DNA from: Thermoleophilaceae bacterium
Lineage (GTDB): Bacteria; Actinomycetota; Thermoleophilia; Solirubrobacterales; Thermoleophilaceae
Length of the DNA: 64,000 nt
Reading direction: 5' to 3'
Assembly (NCBI GenBank): GCA_030447875.1
Contig: JAUJOA010000005.1
Span: 12,667-76,666 of the forward strand
Shown here: piece after piece, positions 60,031-64,000 of the stretch
Position numbering within the stretch: position 1 is the first letter of the stretch
Layout: every line of letters starts with the position of its first letter
Program-made: the position numbers and the translations under genes
The notes under the pieces: model-generated
Told to the model about the DNA's origin: nothing
The model's database searches: none
What the model saw: the letters and a program-made list of their open reading frames with translations, nothing else

Positions 60031-61221
60031 GTGACCGAGGCGACGATTGAGCAAGCGCCAAGCACGGCGCCCGAGGCCCTGACCACGCTGGTCGACCGGT
60101 TCGACCGCACCGCGTTCGACGCGCCGGACGGCCGCGCACGCATCCGGCTCGGCGTCTCGGACGACGGTGAATGGGACGTGCTGGTGCACGGCAAGCGCGC
60201 ATGGCTCGAGCAGTCCGCGCCCCAGCTCGCGCCGGATGCCCTCCTCACCGCGGACGGCCGCGCCTGGAGCGCGGTGGCGAGCGACGTCCGCGGCGGAATG
60301 CGCGCCTTCCGCGCGGGCCGGCTGTCCGTTCGCCGCAACCTGCACCTCGGGATCGGCTTCCTCGCCGCGACGAGCGGCGCGACCGGGGCCGGCCGGCTCG
60401 AGTTCGGCCGAGTGCGGACAGGGATTGGCTACCTGTCGCTGCTCCAGGCCGGGACAGGGCACGCGGTCATCGCCCTGCACGGCCTCGGTGGCACCAAGGC
60501 CTCGTTCCTGCCGACCGTCGCGGCGCTCGCAGCCGACTACCGCGTGGTGGCGATCGACCTACCGGGGTTCGGCGATTCGGTCAAGCCTCTCGGGGCGGCC
60601 TACGACGCGCCTTTCTTGGCGCGGTCGGTCATCGCCGCCATGGACGTCCTCGAGCTCGACCGCGCGTACCTGGTCGGCAACAGCATGGGTGGGCGCGTGG
60701 CGCTCGAGGTCGGTTTCCAGTCACCTGACCGCGTCGACCGACTGGCGCTTCTCTGTCCGTCCCTCGCTTGGCTTCGGGAGCGAAGGTGGGCGTCCTTCGT
60801 CCGGCTGCTGCGGCCGGAGCTCGGGCTCGTGCAGGTGACCCCGCGCGGGCTGATCGAGGGGCTGGTGCGTCGCGCTATTCCGGGCGCCGGCGACGGGTGG
60901 ACCGGCGCGGGGGTGGACGAGTTCCTCCGCGCCTACCTGACTCCTCGCGGGCGCGCCGCGTTTTACGCCGCGGCCCGGCAGATCTACCTGGAGGAGCCCG
61001 AGGGACCGGACGGCTTCTGGCCGCGCCTCGCCACGCTCGCCCCGGAGTCGCTGTTCGTGTGGGGAAAGCAGGACACGGTGGTCCCGATCGCCTTCGCGCG
61101 CCATGTGGAGCGGGCGCTGCCGGCCGCCCGCCATGTGGAGCTCGATTGCGGGCATGTGCCGCAGCTCGAACGGCCGGCCCAGACGCATGCAGCGATCCGC
61201 CGCTTCTTCGAGGCCGACTGA
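60031..61221 (+). CDS. Alpha/beta hydrolase with N-terminal SCP2-like domain
   Basis: A 396-residue protein with a GTG start. Residues 1-100 resemble an SCP2 sterol-carrier-like fold (ARIRLGVSDDGEWDVLVHGK, PDALLTADGRAW, FRAGRLSVRRNLHLGI). Residues 130-395 form an alpha/beta hydrolase with the oxyanion strand ALHGLGGTK, the nucleophile GNSMGGR and the late His in DCGHVPQLE. The Asp of the triad is likely in GKQDTVVP. The fusion suggests hydrolysis of a hydrophobic ester or epoxide bound by the SCP2 part. The substrate is unknown. The next gene follows after three bases, so an operon is likely. Confidence 0.8.
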   Translation: MTEATIEQAPSTAPEALTTLVDRFDRTAFDAPDGRARIRLGVSDDGEWDVLVHGKRAWLEQSAPQLAPDALLTADGRAWSAVASDVRGGMRAFRAGRLSVRRNLHLGIGFLAATSGATGAGRLEFGRVRTGIGYLSLLQAGTGHAVIALHGLGGTKASFLPTVAALAADYRVVAIDLPGFGDSVKPLGAAYDAPFLARSVIAAMDVLELDRAYLVGNSMGGRVALEVGFQSPDRVDRLALLCPSLAWLRERRWASFVRLLRPELGLVQVTPRGLIEGLVRRAIPGAGDGWTGAGVDEFLRAYLTPRGRAAFYAAARQIYLEEPEGPDGFWPRLATLAPESLFVWGKQDTVVPIAFARHVERALPAARHVELDCGHVPQLERPAQTHAAIRRFFEAD

Positions 61222-61224
61222 CCC

Positions 61225-61596
61225 GTGGGCCGCAGACAGCGCCACAGGGCAAACAGCACGGCGGGCAAGCCAGCCACGGACTACGTCGACGGCGAGGGCA
61301 ACGTGCTGAGGCTTCGCGACGGCCTCAGCGAGGGGACCGTGCGGAAGCTGCGAGAGCCCCCCGGCGGCCCCGCCGCCTCCGCCGACGATCGCTGGCAGCG
61401 CCATGAGGAGATGCTGTTCGAGCGCCTGGCAATACGCTGGACGATCGCCGGCCTGCCGCTCGAGGGCCAACGCGAGCTCCTGGGCCGCTACCGCATCGCG
61501 GATGCCGGGACGCGGCGCTGGGTGCGGGGGACCCTCGACGATCACCTCGCGAAGCTGGCGAAGGATCGCAAGCGTGGGACGCAGCCCCGCGCGTAA
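61225..61596 (+). CDS. Hypothetical basic protein
   Basis: A 123-residue protein with a basic N-terminal region (MGRRQRHRANSTAGKP) and a helical C-terminal part (HEEMLFERLAIRWTIAGLPL, LLGRYRIADAGTRRWVRGTL). It has no Cys or membrane segment. No family is recognised; the basic start may bind nucleic acid. The GTG lies three bases after the hydrolase stop, so it is probably co-transcribed. Confidence 0.5.
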   Translation: MGRRQRHRANSTAGKPATDYVDGEGNVLRLRDGLSEGTVRKLREPPGGPAASADDRWQRHEEMLFERLAIRWTIAGLPLEGQRELLGRYRIADAGTRRWVRGTLDDHLAKLAKDRKRGTQPRA

Positions 61597-61635
61597 TAGG
61601 CTCGCGCAATCTAAGCGACCGAGCGGGAGGATGTT

Positions 61636-61944
61636 ATGAGAAGAGGCGGCGGGACGGCGCTGGAGCTGGCGGCGACGGTGATCGCGACGATCTTTCGGAT
61701 CGCCGCGTTCCTCATCGTGCTGGCGATCATCTTCGTGGTGCTGGAGGCGAACGAGGAAAACGGGATCGTGTCGTTCATCCTCGACGTGGGCGATTTCCTC
61801 GTCGGGCCGTTCGACGGCCTCTTTACCCCAGAGGACATGAAGGTCGAGATCGCGATCAACTACGGCATCGCCGCGATCGTCTACCTGATCGTCGGACAGC
61901 TGATCGGCGGGCTTGTCCGCCGTGCCGGCGGCAGCCGCACTTGA
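61636..61944 (+). CDS. Small membrane protein (two helices)
   Basis: A 102-residue protein with two transmembrane helices (IFRIAAFLIVLAIIFVVLEA near residues 19-38, and INYGIAAIVYLIVGQLIGGL near 74-93). The loop between them is acidic (EANEENGIVSFILDVGDFLV). The family is not recognised, although it looks like small actinobacterial membrane proteins of unknown function. ATG 61636 has GGGAGG just upstream. Confidence 0.65.
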   Translation: MRRGGGTALELAATVIATIFRIAAFLIVLAIIFVVLEANEENGIVSFILDVGDFLVGPFDGLFTPEDMKVEIAINYGIAAIVYLIVGQLIGGLVRRAGGSRT

Positions 61945-61978
61945 GCCAGGGCCAGTTTGTGGCTGGAGGCCGGCGTGA

Positions 61979-62221
61979 CTACGGGTAGATCTCCCCTTCC
62001 TCGCCCGTGACGGAGATCGCGGTGACCGGGCAGTTCCTGGCGGCGTCCACGATGTCGTCGACCGGGGCTCCGTCCGGGTCCACCACAACGGCCTTGCCCT
62101 CGTCGTCGAGTTGGAAGACGTCAGGGGCGGAATCCACGCAGTCCCCTGATCCGATGCAGAGCTCACGGTCCACGTCAATCCGTATGCGGTTCGTCCCTGA
62201 TACCTCCGTCACGGGAGTCAC
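61979..62221 (-). CDS. Ferredoxin, [3Fe-4S] type
   Basis: An 80-residue ferredoxin of the kind that serves cytochrome P450s. The cluster ligands are CIGSGDC (Cys22 and Cys28, with a Gly-Ser in place of one of the usual Cys) and NCPVTAISV (Cys64). Three Cys point to a [3Fe-4S] cluster rather than [4Fe-4S]. No P450 or reductase gene is adjacent in the window. The start is supported by the position of the first strand (IRIDVDREL); the ATG lies before it. Confidence 0.85.
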   Translation of the reverse strand: MTPVTEVSGTNRIRIDVDRELCIGSGDCVDSAPDVFQLDDEGKAVVVDPDGAPVDDIVDAARNCPVTAISVTGEEGEIYP

Positions 62222-62239
62222 GGTATCGCGCCGGTTACG

Positions 62240-62728
62240 ATGCCCGCCATGAGCCCGGACAAGGCCGAGCGGCTCGTCGTCCTCACTATGCGGCTGCTGG
62301 CCGCATGCTTCGCGGTGACGGGGTTGCTCTTCATCGTCACGCCCGATGGAGTGATCGACACGGTCGACCGCGTCGGCGGCTGGTTCGGCAGCTTCGCCGA
62401 AGCTCCGGCGACCGAGCAGAAGCTCTGGCTCGGTCTCGCGTTCGCCTACATGGTCGTGATCACCGGCATCGCACTGATCGTGCAGTCGGACGTGCGGCGC
62501 TTCCGGCCGCTGCTCCTCGTGCTCGCGGCCGGGAAGGCAGCGTCATCGCTGGCGGGCGGCGCGTTCTTCGTGTGGGACGCCGACGTCTTCATCTATCTCC
62601 TCAACTTCCTGGTCGACGGCAGCTTGGTCGGCATCGCCATCTGGTGCTGGGCGCTCGCCGGGCAGGTCGAGTCAGCGCCCGCACCCTCGGCGCGAACGCC
62701 GAGCGCCGCGGTCACTCCGCCCGCCTGA
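62240..62728 (+). CDS. Membrane protein of unknown function (four helices)
   Basis: A 162-residue protein with about four hydrophobic segments (LLAACFAVTGLLFIVTP, LAFAYMVVITGIALIV, LLLVLAAGKAASSLAGGAFF, GSLVGIAIWCWALAG). The C-terminal tail is Pro/Ala/Ser-rich. An ATG nine bases further in (MSPDKAERL) is also a possible start. No family was recognised with certainty. It is divergent from the ferredoxin gene by 18 bases. Confidence 0.6.
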   Translation: MPAMSPDKAERLVVLTMRLLAACFAVTGLLFIVTPDGVIDTVDRVGGWFGSFAEAPATEQKLWLGLAFAYMVVITGIALIVQSDVRRFRPLLLVLAAGKAASSLAGGAFFVWDADVFIYLLNFLVDGSLVGIAIWCWALAGQVESAPAPSARTPSAAVTPPA

Positions 62729-62741
62729 GGGGCGGGAGCGC

Positions 62742-64000
62742 GTGGCGGCAACCGGGCTCGACGCACCGGGGCGCGCGACGCTGAGAGCGTTCGCCGAGGC
62801 GCTGCTGCCAGCTGGCGGAGCGCTCCCGGCGGCCGAGGCCGACGGCGGAGCGCCGGTCGTCGAGCCCGTGTCCCGACTGCTGGCCGCCGTGCCCCCTCAA
62901 ACGCAGCGGCTCGTTCGGGCGGCGCTCCGGGTCTTCGAACGCTCGACGTTCCCACGCCGCTTCTCGCGCCTCCCGCTCGACGAGCGGATCGCTCACATCG
63001 AACGCATGGAGCAGAGCTCCGTTAGCCTGCGCCGGGACCTCCTGCTCCTGCTGAAGACGGTCACCTGTTTCGCCTACGGCCGCGACCCGCGGGTGCAGTC
63101 AGCGGTGGGCACGGAGCCGCGCTGCGTCCTTGCGCCGGGGGCCGAGGAGCCCGCATGGGACGCACCGGCCCCGGCCCTCGACCGCGACTCGCTCGTGCCG
63201 CCCGATGCGGTCGAGCGCTGCGACGTGGTCATCGTCGGCTCGGGCGCCGGGGGCGCCGCGGCGGCGCGCGTGCTCGCCGAGCGGGGCCTCGACGTGATCG
63301 TCCTCGAGCAGGGCGGATACCACGACGCCGGGAGCTACTCCTCCGACCCGCTCGAGGCCGTGCGCACGCTCTACCGCGACGGCGGGCTCACGTTCTGCGA
63401 GGGGCGTCCGGCCATCCCCCTGCCGGTGGGCCGCTGCGTCGGCGGGACCACGGTCGTGAACTCGGGCACCTGCATGCGGCCACCGACCGATGTCCTCGCA
63501 CGCTGGAGCGAGGACTACGGCATCGCCTGGTCCACGTCGCTCGACGAGGAGCTCGAGGCCGTCGAGCGCGCGCTGCACGTGGCGCCGGTCGACCCGGCGA
63601 CCGCCGGGCGCAACGCGGCGCTGTGCCGCGCGGGCTCCGAAGCACTCGGCGTCTCAAACGGTCCGATAGCCCGCAACGCCGGCCGCGTTCGCTGCTGCGG
63701 CGCCTGCCCGATGGGCTGCAGGATCGACGCCAAGCAGGCCACCCATGTCTCCGAGCTGCCGCGCGCCGTGGCCGCGGGGGCCCGCGTGCGCGCGCACGCG
63801 CGCGTGGAGAGGGTGATCCTTCAGAACGGTCGAGCGGTAGGGGTCGCCGCGGCAAGGGAGGCCGGGGGCGGTCGGTATGAGGTCCGCGCTCGTGCGGTCG
63901 TGCTGGCCTGCGGATCGCTGGGGACGCCCGAGCTCCTTCTCGGCCAAGGGCTGGCAAACGGCTCCGGCATGGTGGGCCGCCATCTGCGAGTCCACCCCGC
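62742..64000 (+). CDS. GMC-family oxidoreductase (3' truncated by window)
   Basis: About 419 codons of a glucose-methanol-choline oxidoreductase are present, cut by the right edge. The first about 160 residues are a helical N-terminal region often found in such proteins from actinobacteria (TLRAFAEALLPAGG). The FAD-binding motif VVIVGSGAGGAAAARVLAER follows, then VLEQGG, then VGGTTVVNSGTCMRPPTD. A Cys-rich insert (RVRCCGACPMGCRIDAKQ) is also present, as in GMC enzymes with a Cys-binding loop. The GTG start at 62742 lies 13 bases after the previous stop. It probably oxidises an alcohol with FAD; the substrate is unknown. Confidence 0.85.
   Translation, partial: MAATGLDAPGRATLRAFAEALLPAGGALPAAEADGGAPVVEPVSRLLAAVPPQTQRLVRAALRVFERSTFPRRFSRLPLDERIAHIERMEQSSVSLRRDLLLLLKTVTCFAYGRDPRVQSAVGTEPRCVLAPGAEEPAWDAPAPALDRDSLVPPDAVERCDVVIVGSGAGGAAAARVLAERGLDVIVLEQGGYHDAGSYSSDPLEAVRTLYRDGGLTFCEGRPAIPLPVGRCVGGTTVVNSGTCMRPPTDVLARWSEDYGIAWSTSLDEELEAVERALHVAPVDPATAGRNAALCRAGSEALGVSNGPIARNAGRVRCCGACPMGCRIDAKQATHVSELPRAVAAGARVRAHARVERVILQNGRAVGVAAAREAGGGRYEVRARAVVLACGSLGTPELLLGQGLANGSGMVGRHLRVHP

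Overview
The window looks like chromosomal DNA of a high-GC actinobacterium, most likely class Thermoleophilia (Solirubrobacterales-like). This placement is inferred from the strong G/C bias at third codon positions, many GTG/TTG starts, an actinobacterial-type glucosyl-3-phosphoglycerate synthase, DUF3072 and cyclase-regulatory mini-proteins, and an actinobacterial high-affinity type [NiFe] hydrogenase locus. It is densely coding. I saw no tRNA, rRNA, CRISPR array, phage or insertion sequence, and no gene-free stretch longer than 300 bases.

Layout. 0-4 kb: the end of a dehydrogenase, a thiolase, a quinone oxidoreductase, a lipase-like hydrolase and a glutaredoxin/GST-like protein; a palindromic repeat lies between the convergent thiolase and oxidoreductase genes. 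4-8.4 kb: two signalling proteins, a GAF/PAS/SpoIIE phosphatase and a diguanylate cyclase. 8.4-13 kb: a three-gene proton-translocating transhydrogenase (pntAA-pntAB-pntB) with a PhoD-like phosphatase gene overlapping its end. 13-17.8 kb: an FHA-ABC transporter and membrane partner, gpgS, and small acidic proteins. 17.8-22.1 kb: a lipid-metabolism run on the minus strand (PlsC-like acyltransferase, SRPBCC-acyl-CoA synthetase fusion, cyclase-regulatory mini-protein, patatin). 22.1-36 kb: a minus-strand block of mostly secreted hydrolases (CehA-like metallohydrolase, two ceramidase-like proteins, amidase, two tandem glycosidases, a GDPD fusion), interrupted by one plus-strand gene with two compensating frameshifts. 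36-38.8 kb: rhodanese, PfkB-type kinase, DUF892 protein with a Ser/Arg tail, and a membrane protein.

38.8-55.3 kb is the core of the window: a [NiFe]-hydrogenase locus in four transcription blocks. Block 1 (minus) carries a maturation protease, a CooC-type MinD/ParA ATPase, a Cys-rich winged-helix protein, PadR and a broken beta-barrel gene. Block 2 (plus) carries a NifU-domain protein, a TPR protein and a degenerate biotin-ligase-like protein. Block 3 (minus) carries hhyS, hhyL and a second, degenerate protease-like protein. Block 4 (plus) carries DUF1059, four overlapping small membrane proteins, hypF, hypC, a SIS-HypC-SIS fusion, hypD and hypE. No hypA or hypB is present in the window.

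The strongest unusual signal is in the CooC-type ATPase. Its reading frame is interrupted by one in-frame TGA exactly where the family's metal-binding CxC motif has its first cysteine (TGA-Leu-Cys). The TGA is followed, 12 nt later, by a perfect 9-bp hairpin with a GTG loop whose first G is 22 nt after the TGA. That is the geometry of a bacterial SECIS element. The likely reading is a selenocysteine-containing (UxC) nickel-handling ATPase for hydrogenase maturation, possibly taking the place of HypA/HypB. Proof needs selA/selB/selC/selD elsewhere in the genome and Cys-containing homologues.

55.3-64 kb: an M28 peptidase, a DUF2231-Rieske fusion, a GGDEF/EAL protein, an SCP2-alpha/beta hydrolase, small membrane proteins, a ferredoxin, and the start of a GMC oxidoreductase cut by the window edge.
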